Assembly: GCA_043812795.1 (NCBI GenBank) | Contig: JBDRLU010000033.1 | Span: 29,285-93,284 of the forward strand | DNA: 64,000 nt | Reading direction: 5' to 3' | Source: JBDRLU01 sp043812795 | Lineage (GTDB): Bacteria > Chloroflexota > Dehalococcoidia > Dehalococcoidales > UBA2162 | Part shown: positions 34,435-43,435 of the stretch, one piece after another | Layout of the letters: every line of letters begins with the position of its first letter | How positions within the stretch are numbered: position 1 is the stretch's first letter | The notes under the pieces: model-generated | The model's database searches: none | What the model was told of the DNA's origin: nothing | Seen by the model: the letters and a program-made list of their open reading frames with translations, nothing else | Translations under genes and position numbers: made by a program

Positions 34435-36357
34435 TTAGCCAACCCCGGCAATTAGCCTCTCTACTTTAGTAACGTCCAGGGCGTTAATGTTACCATCCTG
34501 GTTAGCATCAGCCCCCGGCGTCGGGTCATCCAGATGGACGATAATCCGCTCTGTTTTGGTGATGTCCGTAGCGTCAATCCGGCCATCGCCGTTGGCGTCA
34601 CCGAGTAGGAGCCCTGATGAAGTAGTGAAACTTTTGTCTTCTCCGTAGCCGGTCATGTTGTCACCTGTTGCCTTAGCCCGGAAATGGTAGGTCGTGTTGT
34701 TAGACAGTCCGGTCAAGTTGGCGCTGAATAATCCGACATCGTTTATGGGCATTGGTGCCGTCTCATCGGTGTAATTTCCGGAGTTTAGCCCCCAATCAAA
34801 GGAGACCATGATACTGGCCGCCGCACCAAAGCTGTCAAGCGTACCGTTGAGTACGGCTGAACTACCGTTAACGTTGGTAGCATTATCGGTGGTAACGGTT
34901 GGCGCTACCGTTGCCTCTCCACCCAGCGAACCGTCACCGGAGACCCGCTGGGCATAAATGTCATTATCGGTACCGCTGCGAAAATCTGACCAAATGATGA
35001 CAGCGCCGCTTGAGATGACAGAGCAAATCTGCGGTACGCTCTGGTGGTTACCGGCGGTGGAGATGGCCGTCCCGTTGTCCGTCCACTGGGTGAGACCGGC
35101 TGCGTTAACTCTTTGGGCAAAGATATCATAATAGCCGCTACGAGCATCTGACCATGTAATTATCGCCCCGCCTGCGCCATCGGGACAAAGCTGGGAACCG
35201 GTCTGCCGGTTGGTGAGTGAACTGATGGCCGTCCCATTGTCCGTCCATTGTGCCACACCAGCGGCGTTCACTCGCTGGGCATAAATGTCTTCGAGGGTGC
35301 CGTTCCGGTCGTCGTCCCAAGAGATAATAGCCCCACCCGAGCCGTCAGGGCAGAGCTGAGGGGCAGCCTGATAATCGCCGGTATTGCAAACGGCGGTGCC
35401 GTTATCCGTCCACTGCGGCGTACCCGCCGTGCTTACCCGCTGCGCATAAATATCAAAGTTGGTTTCCTGGCGATTGTCTACCCAAGTGATAATAGCTCCT
35501 CCGGAACCGTCGGAGCATATTTGGAGATAAGCTTGATTATTGCCAGCCCGGCAAACGGGCGTGCCATTATCGGTCCACTGCGGCACACCAGTGGCATTTA
35601 CTCTCTGGGTGTAAACATCGGTGCTGAGAACAGGGCGCATATCCTCCCATGCGATAACCGCTCCGCCGGAACCATCGGAACAAATTACGGGCCTTGACTG
35701 TCCTTCACTGGCGCTGGATACGGCTATACCATCAGCCGTCCATTGTGGCGCACCTGCTGAGTTTACTCTCTGGGCATAAATATCCGTGTTGGCACCATTA
35801 CGCGAGTCGTCCCAGGCAATGATAGCCCCTCCGGAACCGTCAGGGCACAATTGCGGGTATTCCTGCTTGTTCGTCGCCGTGCAGACGGCGGTGCCGTTAT
35901 CGGTCCACTGTGGTATGCCGGCAGCATTGAGCCTCTGGGCATAAATATCGTAGTTGCCGTTGCGCAAGTCCTGCCAGACGATGATAGCCCCACCGGAACT
36001 GTCAGGACAAAGTTGAGGGTAATCCTGTTTGTTAGTGGCCGTGCAGATGGCGGTGCCATTATTCGCCCACAGGGGCACGCCGCCGGCGCTTATTCTCTGT
36101 GCATAAATATCATAGTCGACGCGGCGGTCGTCCCGCCAGACGATGATAGCTCCACCGGCGCCGTCCGAGCAGATTTGGGCTGGTTCCTGGGTGCCATTAG
36201 TAGTGCACACAGGCACATTGACCGTCGGGTCACCGGGCCAGGCTCGGAGACTGTCAGGATATACGTCTCCTTCCACAGCTACTTCCGGTAGCGCCGCTCC
36301 CCACAGTGGCAGGGTAAGTATTACCACCATGACTGCATGCCACAGTTTAATCTTCAT
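34435..36357 (-). CDS. secreted repeat protein with FnIII-like and dockerin domains
   Basis: A 640-residue exported protein. A signal peptide (residues 1-23) is followed by eight to nine repeats of roughly 50 residues, each with a pattern like GGAIIVWxDxRxGxxDIYAQRxxxxGxPxWTxNGTAV, likely blades of a beta-propeller. A fibronectin-III-like segment (about 490-570) comes next, then a type I dockerin with two calcium loops (DANGDGRIDATD and DANQDGNINALD) at the C-terminus. Dockerins bind cohesins. No cohesin or carbohydrate-active gene is nearby. The leader holds a promoter and terminator hairpin. The ligand is unknown. Confidence 0.82.
   Translation of the reverse strand: MKIKLWHAVMVVILTLPLWGAALPEVAVEGDVYPDSLRAWPGDPTVNVPVCTTNGTQEPAQICSDGAGGAIIVWRDDRRVDYDIYAQRISAGGVPLWANNGTAICTATNKQDYPQLCPDSSGGAIIVWQDLRNGNYDIYAQRLNAAGIPQWTDNGTAVCTATNKQEYPQLCPDGSGGAIIAWDDSRNGANTDIYAQRVNSAGAPQWTADGIAVSSASEGQSRPVICSDGSGGAVIAWEDMRPVLSTDVYTQRVNATGVPQWTDNGTPVCRAGNNQAYLQICSDGSGGAIITWVDNRQETNFDIYAQRVSTAGTPQWTDNGTAVCNTGDYQAAPQLCPDGSGGAIISWDDDRNGTLEDIYAQRVNAAGVAQWTDNGTAISSLTNRQTGSQLCPDGAGGAIITWSDARSGYYDIFAQRVNAAGLTQWTDNGTAISTAGNHQSVPQICSVISSGAVIIWSDFRSGTDNDIYAQRVSGDGSLGGEATVAPTVTTDNATNVNGSSAVLNGTLDSFGAAASIMVSFDWGLNSGNYTDETAPMPINDVGLFSANLTGLSNNTTYHFRAKATGDNMTGYGEDKSFTTSSGLLLGDANGDGRIDATDITKTERIIVHLDDPTPGADANQDGNINALDVTKVERLIAGVG
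34920..36180 (-). repeat. in-gene tandem repeats of about 150 bp (propeller blades)
   Basis: Repeated coding units of about 50 residues within the dockerin gene, with strong mutual similarity at the protein level and variable DNA sequence. Such arrays may recombine, so copy number could be assembly-dependent. Confidence 0.7.
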
Positions 36358-36488
36358 TGCTTGCCTCTAGGACCATACAAAAAAGAAGAGGGACTATGTA
36401 AATTGCATAGTCCCTCTTTGATAACGTTTGACCCCCGGGTGACAACCCTTTTCGTGGCGGACGAGGGAGGGATAATTTTATGGTTCAT
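36354..36488 (-). CDS. possible leader ORF upstream of the dockerin gene
   Basis: A 44-codon ORF beginning at ATG 36488 with a G-rich ribosome-like sequence (GGTGGGGGCGTAAATG). It runs through the terminator hairpin and ends in an ATGA overlap with the dockerin start, so its translation could be coupled to that gene and could prevent hairpin formation. The sequence is not recognisably conserved, and a chance ORF is possible. Confidence 0.3.
   Translation of the reverse strand: MNHKIIPPSSATKRVVTRGSNVIKEGLCNLHSPSSFLYGPRGKQ
36386..36418 (-). terminator. terminator hairpin in the dockerin-gene leader
   Basis: On the minus strand two perfect 13-base arms (36418-36406, 36398-36386) around 7 bases, then CTTCTTTTTT. 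There is no minus-strand gene upstream (the neighbour at 36692 is divergent), so it is inside the leader and probably an attenuator. Confidence 0.7.
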
Positions 36489-36567
36489 TTACGCCCCCAC
36501 CTCTTTTACACCAGGTGCGGGAAAGTGCCCGCTCGGCCTTTCAGCCGTTATTAGTTGAGACGCTTTC

Positions 36568-36596
36568 AATATAGTCTGTTCATAAAGTAAAGTCAA
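36568..36596 (-). promoter_or_regulatory. promoter of the dockerin gene
   Basis: On the minus strand TTGACT (36596-36591), a 17-base spacer and TATATT (36573-36568). It predicts a leader of about 205 bases. Confidence 0.6.
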
Positions 36597-36691
36597 TATG
36601 TCCGTGAGCTGCCGGTGGAGGATTGGACGGTCCCGATTTGACGGAGCGGAGCGCGTATAATATAGTGCGGTCGGAGAAGGTAATACGCAAT

Positions 36692-37300
36692 ATGACGACG
36701 ACGATTTTTCTCATCCGCCACGGGCAAACTGAATCGAATGTTAACGGTTTCTTTACCGGCTGGACCGACGAGGACATCAACGAAGCAGGCCAAATCCAGT
36801 CCCGCCGTCTGGCCCGGCGGCTGGCCGGATTTCCTATTACTTCGGTCTATACCAGCCCGCTACGGCGAGCGTATACTACTGCTATGATTCTCGCCGGACA
36901 TCATCGGGTTGAGCCGGAGGCATCAGACGACTTGATAGATATAAAGCTGGGGGACTGGCAGGGACGGCCGATGGATGAAATCCAGCGAAGATGGCCGGAC
37001 CGGTGGAAGGAATGGCGGGCTAATCCATCTGACGTTAACATACCCAACGGTGAGAATCTGAGTCAGGTGGCCGAGCGTGCGGTGAGGAGCTTTGACCGGA
37101 TAGTAGCCGCTAACCCGGGTAAGCAAGCGGTCATCGTTACCCATAATTTAATCGTTAAAGTGCTGGTGGCGCACGTCCTCGGCGTACCTTACGGCATCAA
37201 TCGCCGGTTTCAGGTCAGTAATGCCTCGTTGAACACGGTAGAGGTCACCGATGGCTCTTTGCGTCTGGTCAGGCTTAACGATACGTCACATCTGGAATAA
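36692..37300 (+). CDS. histidine phosphatase family protein (phosphoglycerate-mutase-like)
   Basis: A 202-residue branch-1 histidine phosphatase. LIRHGQTESN carries the phospho-accepting His, TSPLRRAYTTA the conserved Arg, IKLGDWQG the acid Glu region (here Asp/Lys), and VTHNLIVKVLVAHVL the second catalytic His. Cofactor-dependent mutase, alpha-ribazole phosphatase and general phosphatases share these motifs, so the substrate is undetermined. The frame is open from 36623, but the conserved RHG motif starts right after the ATG at 36692, which follows GGAGAAGG. Divergent from the dockerin gene. Confidence 0.82.
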   Translation: MTTTIFLIRHGQTESNVNGFFTGWTDEDINEAGQIQSRRLARRLAGFPITSVYTSPLRRAYTTAMILAGHHRVEPEASDDLIDIKLGDWQGRPMDEIQRRWPDRWKEWRANPSDVNIPNGENLSQVAERAVRSFDRIVAANPGKQAVIVTHNLIVKVLVAHVLGVPYGINRRFQVSNASLNTVEVTDGSLRLVRLNDTSHLE

Positions 37301-37383
37301 TGGATTACCTCCTCTCAAGCGGACTGCCTAGAGGACGGGGGGAAAGATTTAGGCATTTTTATGGGAACGTGAATATTGAAATA

Positions 37384-37442
37384 CCGTTCATGGTGAGCTT
37401 GTCGAACCATGAATCGCCCTTCGACAGGCTCAGGGCGAACGG
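37384..37442. repeat. imperfect inverted repeat, intergenic
   Basis: CCGTTC/GAACGG ends with inner pairs (TTCATGG/CCATGAA and a TTCGACA core). It is of the dispersed type found between genes in many bacterial genomes, and TTCGAC-containing sequences recur at 46530-46690. No ORF. It lies in a region of about 220 bases between two genes. Confidence 0.5.
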
Positions 37443-37523
37443 ATGAGATCCTTTGCTCGCAGTGAATGGCTGAAGAGGACGCCATCTTTTACTTTAAGAG
37501 TTTTAGATAACGGATCCCCAGTC

Positions 37524-38624
37524 TTAGCGCAAGCAGTTCCAGTAGTCTTTCAAATAGTTTTTTACGTCTCGGATAACTATCTTGACATCCGTTAAGGAGT
37601 GGTCAATATTGAGCCAGGGTGGGGCCGGTCTCGGATCGCGTAGTGGGACGTCGATACCAGCCAACCCGCAGATTAAGGCCAGCCAGGCATGGGGCAAGAC
37701 TCTTTTGTTATAGCCCGAGGCGATTAAATCGATTACTTTCTCGTCACAAAGCCGGGATATTTCCCTGACCTGTTCGCCAATTAATTTGAATCCATCTACC
37801 TCCAGCCCCAGGCTGGTCAGGCCGTCGCTGACGTGGGGGTCGGAGCCACCGTTACGGATAATGATTTGAGGCCTGAACTCTTCGGCTACCGGCCGGACAA
37901 TCTCTTCGAAGACCAGTCGATAGGATTCTTGGCCGGAATAGAGGGGCATGGGCACATTGATGGTGAAACCTTTACCTTTGCCGGTGCCAATCTGATTGGG
38001 GAAACCGGTGCCGGGGTAGACTGTCCTCGGGTCCTGGTGGAGGTCGATGAACAGGACGGTCGGGTCTTCAGCGAAATAGCCGGCCGTCCCGTTGCCGGCA
38101 TGAGCATCGGTGTCCAGGATAAGGATGCGCTCCAGCTTATATTTTTGCTGTAGATATTTAGCACAAAAGGCAACATCGTTATAAATACAGAAGCCTTCCC
38201 CGTAATCGGGTTTGGCGTGATGCAGTCCGCCGCCGATGGAGACTACCTTTTCCGCGCCGTCGGTTTGAATCAGGTCGGCGGCCAGCTTGGCCTGGCCGAT
38301 GACAAGCCGGGCCGCTGCCTCGACTTTGCCCGGCCTCCCCTTCGGCTTATTATCTTTGCTCTGGAACCGGGAAAAATCACCGGGGTAGGTTAAGCCTGCA
38401 TTAGCCGCGGCATAATAGCCTTTATTGAAGGCGATATAGTCCTTGTTACAGATAAGACATAAATCTTTGTCGCTTGCTGACTTGGCCAGTAGGACTCGGT
38501 AGGTCCCATCGGGGAGCTTGTCCTTTAAGAATACGGGGAATGTTTGGTAACGGTCGCCGCGGAAGTGATGCCCCGGCCCGAAATCATATTCCTTCAGTTC
38601 TTCCCGGTACAAGATGGTGAGCAT
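37524..38624 (-). CDS. histone-deacetylase-family amidohydrolase (AcuC-like)
   Basis: A 366-residue zinc-dependent deacetylase-fold enzyme. Catalytic tandem His are in GGGLHHAKPDYGEGF, the zinc ligands in DTDAHAGNG and GSDPHVSDGL, and the catalytic Tyr region near the C-terminus is present in weaker form. Bacterial members act on acetyl-polyamines, acetoin-related proteins (AcuC) or acetylated protein lysines; the substrate is open. The start ATG at 38624 is followed directly by the domain. The upstream gene is divergent (GNAT acetyltransferase at 38730), an interesting acetylase/deacetylase pairing, but without evidence of a functional link. Confidence 0.82.
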   Translation of the reverse strand: MLTILYREELKEYDFGPGHHFRGDRYQTFPVFLKDKLPDGTYRVLLAKSASDKDLCLICNKDYIAFNKGYYAAANAGLTYPGDFSRFQSKDNKPKGRPGKVEAAARLVIGQAKLAADLIQTDGAEKVVSIGGGLHHAKPDYGEGFCIYNDVAFCAKYLQQKYKLERILILDTDAHAGNGTAGYFAEDPTVLFIDLHQDPRTVYPGTGFPNQIGTGKGKGFTINVPMPLYSGQESYRLVFEEIVRPVAEEFRPQIIIRNGGSDPHVSDGLTSLGLEVDGFKLIGEQVREISRLCDEKVIDLIASGYNKRVLPHAWLALICGLAGIDVPLRDPRPAPPWLNIDHSLTDVKIVIRDVKNYLKDYWNCLR

Positions 38625-38729
38625 CTTCTACATTGTAGGTGAATTGCGCCATATTGGCAACGTAAAACATTGACTGTGGTAGTACGAGAGACTAGGATAT
38701 AGCTCAACCGACTGATTAAAGGTACCAGC

Positions 38730-39266
38730 ATGATTGGGCAATTCTTTTTTGCAGAACCTTGGGAACAGAAAGAAGCCTCGGTAGAATGGGGCGAATACCG
38801 GATTGAGGTCGTCCGAATATCCGAACCGGGGCCGACGGTTGAAGTGAGTAATCTTTTTCACCGATTGTACGCTCAGTCACAGCATGGTGAAGAAACGAGT
38901 CCCTATTTTGCCGGATACTTGAGATTTAGGGCGAAGGCCTTTCCACGCTCCGGCGGCAGGCAGGATAATGATAGTATTGCTGGCAGTGCCGAATACCGGT
39001 ACTGGCCTTCCCTGAATCTGGGTTACATCGAGTACGTCCAGGTCGATGCCGGTACGCGTCGAAAAGGCCTTGGCGTCAAACTGGTCAACTTTATCGTTGA
39101 TTACATGCGACGTAAGGGTAGCTGGCGCGTTTATGCCTTTGCCGTCAATGCCATGGGGTGCCGGTTACTGGCGCGGGCGGGATTTACGGATGAGACACCT
39201 GAAGACCCGGCCAGCCCGCGTCGGAAATGGTTCTTCTGTAACACGAGACGTCGGCCGGTGACTTAA
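38730..39266 (+). CDS. GNAT-family N-acetyltransferase
   Basis: A 178-residue protein with a single acetyltransferase domain. LGYIEYVQVDAGTRRKGLGVKLVNF holds beta-4 and the acetyl-CoA pyrophosphate loop (R/K-x-x-G-x-G variant RKGLGV), followed by YAFAVNAMGCRLLARAGF, the typical GNAT C-terminal part. The acetyl acceptor is unknown. It is divergent from the HDAC-family gene, and its stop overlaps by four bases the stop of the convergent formyltransferase-fold gene at 39263. Confidence 0.78.
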   Translation: MIGQFFFAEPWEQKEASVEWGEYRIEVVRISEPGPTVEVSNLFHRLYAQSQHGEETSPYFAGYLRFRAKAFPRSGGRQDNDSIAGSAEYRYWPSLNLGYIEYVQVDAGTRRKGLGVKLVNFIVDYMRRKGSWRVYAFAVNAMGCRLLARAGFTDETPEDPASPRRKWFFCNTRRRPVT

Positions 39267-40186
39267 CGCTGTCCGAAGCTATCACCCGGTTTCAGAGATA
39301 CGGCCTGAGCATACTGGGCGGCCGGTATTTTAGCCGAAGCTTCCGGTTGTACCCGTTTGGCCAGAATGGAACCGCTCTGGCCAGCTATCACAATGCCTTT
39401 CTCATTGCATTCCACAATCTGTCCCGGGGCTTTGTCGGAAGGCTGTTGTATCAACTCAGAATCGAAGATTTTGAGCTTCTTGCCAGCGAAGCAGGTAATG
39501 GCTCCCGGCTGGGGATTGGTGCCCCGAATCAGGTTGTAAACTTTCGTGGCTGGCTGCGACCAGTCGATGACGGAGTCCTTCTCGGTGCACAGGCCCTCAT
39601 AGGTGGCCTGCGATTCGTCCTGGGGAATGCGTGGAGCGTGGCCCTGTTTGACCAGTTCGACGGCTTCCACCAGTGTCTGCACGCCCAGAGGGAAAAGTTT
39701 ATCGAAATAAAGGGAACCGACCGTATCGTCGGGTAAGATGTCAACCTCTTTCTGCAGCAGGATAGGCCCGGTATCGATACCGCGGTCGGGCCAGAAGATG
39801 GTGAGACCGGTCCCGGTCTCACCGTTGATGATAGGCCAGTTGATGGCACTGCCTCCCCGGTGTTTGGGCAATAAAGAGGGGTGGTATTGGATTGTTTCCA
39901 GCCGCGGGCACTTCAATATTTTTTCCGGAACGATATCGGTAACGAAAGCCATGATGCCCAGGTCGGCTTTAAGTCCGGCAAACTGGGTGTAAACGGCGGG
40001 GTCACGCATTCGCGTTGGCTGGAAAACGGGGATGCCTTGTTTCCCGGCCGATTCGACGAGCGGGTCTAACCTCCCTCCCGGTACCGAAGGCGGCGCGTAC
40101 ACGGCGATGACCTCCTCACGTTTTTCCAGTAACGATTGGAGAATTTTCTCACCGAAAGCCGCCTGTCCGATTAAGACGATGCGCAT
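39263..40186 (-). CDS. formyltransferase-fold protein, 10-formyl-THF hydrolase/dehydrogenase N-domain-like
   Basis: A 307-residue protein with the Fmt fold (Rossmann-like N-domain plus C-terminal beta-barrel). The catalytic segment IQYHPSLLPKHRGGSAINW resembles the N-terminal hydrolase domain of 10-formyltetrahydrofolate dehydrogenase (HPSLLP and RGxSAINW, Asp in GIDTGPIL) more closely than methionyl-tRNA formyltransferase. The position that is Asn in Fmt is Gln here. The likely activity is therefore transfer or hydrolysis of a formyl group from formyl-THF to an unknown acceptor, not initiator tRNA. It is 32 bases downstream of a TPP lyase gene on the same strand. Confidence 0.72.
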   Translation of the reverse strand: MRIVLIGQAAFGEKILQSLLEKREEVIAVYAPPSVPGGRLDPLVESAGKQGIPVFQPTRMRDPAVYTQFAGLKADLGIMAFVTDIVPEKILKCPRLETIQYHPSLLPKHRGGSAINWPIINGETGTGLTIFWPDRGIDTGPILLQKEVDILPDDTVGSLYFDKLFPLGVQTLVEAVELVKQGHAPRIPQDESQATYEGLCTEKDSVIDWSQPATKVYNLIRGTNPQPGAITCFAGKKLKIFDSELIQQPSDKAPGQIVECNEKGIVIAGQSGSILAKRVQPEASAKIPAAQYAQAVSLKPGDSFGQR

Positions 40187-40218
40187 TGCTCAACTCCTCG
40201 TTAATGTCCAAGATTGTG

Positions 40219-41862
40219 TCAGGCAGTAGCCGACATGGTCGAAGTCAGGTGGCCGTATTCCATGGTCTGGTCGATAATGACGTTGATGCAGGCGGGTAGT
40301 CCTGACGAGAATGACCTCTCGAGGGCGGGCCGAATTTGCTCCGGTCTTTCCACGAACTCACCGTGGCCACCGAGGGCTTCGACCATTTTATCGTAGCGGG
40401 CTTTCCCGAGCGCCCGGCCTAAGGCGACCGACCCCTGTGGTACCGGTGACCAGGCTCGGTTATTGCCGATGACGGAAACGACGGGGATGTTATGACGGGC
40501 CATGGTATCGAATTCCATGGCGTTCAGGCCGAAGGCGCCGTCGCCGTTGACAATGAGCACCTGCTTATCCGGCTCGGCCAGTTTGGCGGCCATGGCAAAG
40601 CCGGTGCCTACGCCCAGACACCCCAGCTTACCCGGGTCGAGCCAGTGGCCGGGGTAGTTTATTTTCAGGATTTGAGCGGCGTAGGAAACGATATCGCCGC
40701 CGTCACCGACCACGATGGCATCGCGGTCGAGAAAGTCGCGTACTTCGCGGAGCAGCCTGACCGGATGGATGGGCACGGCATCCGAGTGCATGAATGGCTC
40801 CAGTTCTTTTGTCCTGGCGGCTTCAACGGCCCGGAGTTTTTCCAGCCACTCAGGATGCTTGGTTACTTTGCCGGCGGGAAGTTCGGCCAAGAGTTGCTTG
40901 AGCACTTCTTTGGTATCGCCAAGGATACCGACATCGATAGGCCGGTTGTGGCCGATTTCGGTCTGGTCGATATCAATCTGGATAACCTTGACTCCTTTAT
41001 TGAATAGTGGCGGCGCCCCGTAATTCAAACGGAAGTCAATTACTGTACCGATGAGGACAATAACGTCGGCCTGGCCGAGGGCGAGACGCCGTGAATAAAC
41101 GGAGAACTGCGGATGGTCGGCCGGGATACAGCCACGCCCCATGCCATTGAGAAAGACAGGGGCGCCGATGGTTTCAATGAACTTTTGTAGCTCCTCGCTG
41201 GCGTGAGACCAGTATACGGTGCTTCCCGCCATTACCGCTGGTCGCTGGGCTTTACTGAGTAATTCAGCGGCTGCCTTCACCAGCTCGGGATTGCCCGGTA
41301 CCCTAGCGGTCGTCCGTGATTTAGCCGGTTCGGGGAAGACAACTTCGGATTCCTCGACGGTAGCATTGAAGATATCCATCGGGCATTCCAGTACGACCGG
41401 GCCGGGTTTGCCGGCCAGAGCATACTTATAAGCCATACTGATATACTCGGGAATCCGCTTCGTTTCATAGACAGTGCGGGCCCATTTGGTAATCGGTTTC
41501 ATGAACTCCAGGTGGTCCATTTCCTGGAGGGGGCTTTTTTCAAACGAACCGACCGGACTACGTCCGGCCAGGACGAGCATGGGGCTGCCGGCTTGGTAGG
41601 CATTGGCCACGGCCGTGACTACATCGGTGACGCCCGGCCCGGCGGTGACTACTGCCACGCCCATCTGCCCGGTAACCCGCGACCACCCCTCGGCGGCGTG
41701 CCCGGCGGCTTGTTCGTGACGGACATCGATTATCTTCATCCCCTCACTATCAGCACCGTGGAAAATAGCGGCGATATGCCCGCCCCAAAGGCCGAACAAA
41801 TATCTTACTCCTTCTGCTTTCAAAGCCTTCGCCGCCAGTGTCCCGCCATCAACTTTAGCCAT
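40219..41862 (-). CDS. TPP-dependent lyase, acetolactate-synthase / 2-hydroxyacyl-CoA lyase-like
   Basis: A 547-residue three-domain TPP enzyme. DVRHEQAAGHAAEGWSR carries the catalytic Glu, the middle domain (about 190-330) binds FAD/ADP in relatives, and GDGAFGLNAMEFDTMARHNIP (in parts) with VIGNN supplies the TPP/Mg motif. The overall form and NxxW end resemble 2-hydroxyacyl-CoA lyase and oxalyl-CoA decarboxylase as much as acetolactate synthase. No small regulatory subunit is nearby, arguing against branched-chain biosynthesis. If it is a HACL-type lyase, the product formyl-CoA would fit the adjacent formyltransferase-fold gene; that is inference. Confidence 0.75.
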   Translation of the reverse strand: MAKVDGGTLAAKALKAEGVRYLFGLWGGHIAAIFHGADSEGMKIIDVRHEQAAGHAAEGWSRVTGQMGVAVVTAGPGVTDVVTAVANAYQAGSPMLVLAGRSPVGSFEKSPLQEMDHLEFMKPITKWARTVYETKRIPEYISMAYKYALAGKPGPVVLECPMDIFNATVEESEVVFPEPAKSRTTARVPGNPELVKAAAELLSKAQRPAVMAGSTVYWSHASEELQKFIETIGAPVFLNGMGRGCIPADHPQFSVYSRRLALGQADVIVLIGTVIDFRLNYGAPPLFNKGVKVIQIDIDQTEIGHNRPIDVGILGDTKEVLKQLLAELPAGKVTKHPEWLEKLRAVEAARTKELEPFMHSDAVPIHPVRLLREVRDFLDRDAIVVGDGGDIVSYAAQILKINYPGHWLDPGKLGCLGVGTGFAMAAKLAEPDKQVLIVNGDGAFGLNAMEFDTMARHNIPVVSVIGNNRAWSPVPQGSVALGRALGKARYDKMVEALGGHGEFVERPEQIRPALERSFSSGLPACINVIIDQTMEYGHLTSTMSATA

Positions 41863-42011
41863 TTCCTTGCCTCCTTCTCATCAATAGAAATCCACGTATC
41901 AGGGAGGTAACCCCCCAAGTTTGACAGACCTATTCATAGCATATTTCATCGGCTGAACGCAAGAGACTTTTTGTGATTTAACCAGGGGGCCGCCGGAAGA
42001 GGAATCTCGAA

Positions 42012-43313
42012 TTATCCGCCGGTTGGTAGTGGCTGTTGTTTCGGAGCAGCGGGCATGGTGAACATGAGGGCGGCACTCACCAGGCCGGCGATGGCTAGAA
42101 CAAGCCAGGTGGGATCGTACCTGCCACGGGTATCGAAGACCCACCCGACCAGTGGCGGCGTAATCACTGACATGACCGTAGTGAAAATTTGCTGCAAGCC
42201 GAAGATACTGCCAAAATGCCGGGCACCGAAATATTCTCTGATGAGAGTTGCCCTCAGGGGCGTGGCGGCACCGAAACCGATGCCATACAGGACGATGAAT
42301 GGAACGGTCATCCAGGAAGAACCAGGCTTGATACCAGCGAAGAAGAATAAGGCGGCAGCCATCAGCATGGTAGAAATGCCCGTCAGGTAGCGCTTCTGGA
42401 AAATATCAACCAGCCAGCCCCACATGAACCGGGCGGGGACGCTCACTAAAAGGAATAACATCGCTACCATTGCCGCCGCTGCCCGGCTCAAACCTACCAT
42501 CGGACTGGCCAGTTAAGGCACTACGTGTAATGTCACCGCACCGATGCTGGCCCAATGGAACATCTCGGCGAATCCCAGTTGCCAGAAGGCCCTGGTCCGG
42601 GAGGCTTCCCGGACGCCGGGATTATATTCGCTGAAGCGGACTCTTGGTGAGTCCTTTGAACTATCCGGTTTAACTCCATCGGGGAGCAGGCCGTAGTCTT
42701 CGGGCCTATCTCGGTAAACGAAAGCGAGTGGTATACCGACGATGGCGACCATGGCGGCGACGAGGAGTAGTACCGTGCGCCAGCCGTAGGCATCAACCAG
42801 AAATACCAGCACCGGGACGCCGTAGCCGCCGAGGCCGATACCCATGGCCACAATGCCATTGACCTTGCCGATGCTCTTCTTGAACCATCGGGCAATGGCG
42901 GCGGCTGGTGCCATGTGCGTCGCGAGCGAGCTGCCGGCAGCGGCGACCAGGAAACTGGCGTATAACATGGGCAGATTTCTCGTCTGGCTGAGCAGAGCGT
43001 AGCCGAGAGCTTCGACCGCCACACCGATGAGTATTAACCACTTCGCCGGGAAACGGTCAACTGCCCGGCCGAAAAACGGGCTTAAGACGCCGGTCTCGAT
43101 GCTGCGTAAGGACATCGCCAGTGAAATCTGGGCATAGCTCCAGCCGAATGAGGCGGCAATCGGGGTTATCAGTGTCGTCAGTCCCTTGGATACGACACCA
43201 ACGACGAAAATATTTTCCACCACATAAGCGGCGACGATATACCAACCGTAAAAGACCGTTTTCGTCTTTTTGATGAGAGCTGTGGCGGAGAAGCTATTTA
43301 CTTTCACGGACAA
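42012..43313 (-). pseudogene. MFS transporter (monocarboxylate-like) with in-frame TAA
   Basis: Relative of the intact MFS gene at 9283-10581 (same KTKTVFYGWYIVAAYV start and organisation). The frame is continuous over 433 codons except for TAA at 42513-42515, which falls within LHVVP*LASPMVGLSRA, where relatives normally have Tyr or similar (VPYL). Downstream homology continues (FMWGWLVDIFQKRY, GFGAATPLRATLIREYFG). This is a point nonsense change, not a frameshift. It is TAA rather than TGA, so selenocysteine is excluded. Either a recent pseudogene or a sequence error. Confidence 0.82.
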
Positions 43314-43435
43314 CCTGTTCCAGTGGACTGGCCTGATACTATGCCGGGCGGCTTATCGATGATAGACCCTACACTGCCTTGACCACCACCATGGTACGGT
43401 CAATAATATGGTGTGGTATGCCCGTTGTCAATTTT

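Noticed and set aside
40492..41007. Long + strand ORF opposite the TPP lyase
   Set aside because: Shadow of the codon bias in the real gene; no recognisable motif or ribosome site.
42513..42515. In-frame stop in the MFS gene as a recoded codon (Sec or Pyl)
   Set aside because: The codon is TAA. Selenocysteine uses TGA and pyrrolysine TAG, and the position is not a catalytic Cys. A mutation or sequence error is the simpler reading.
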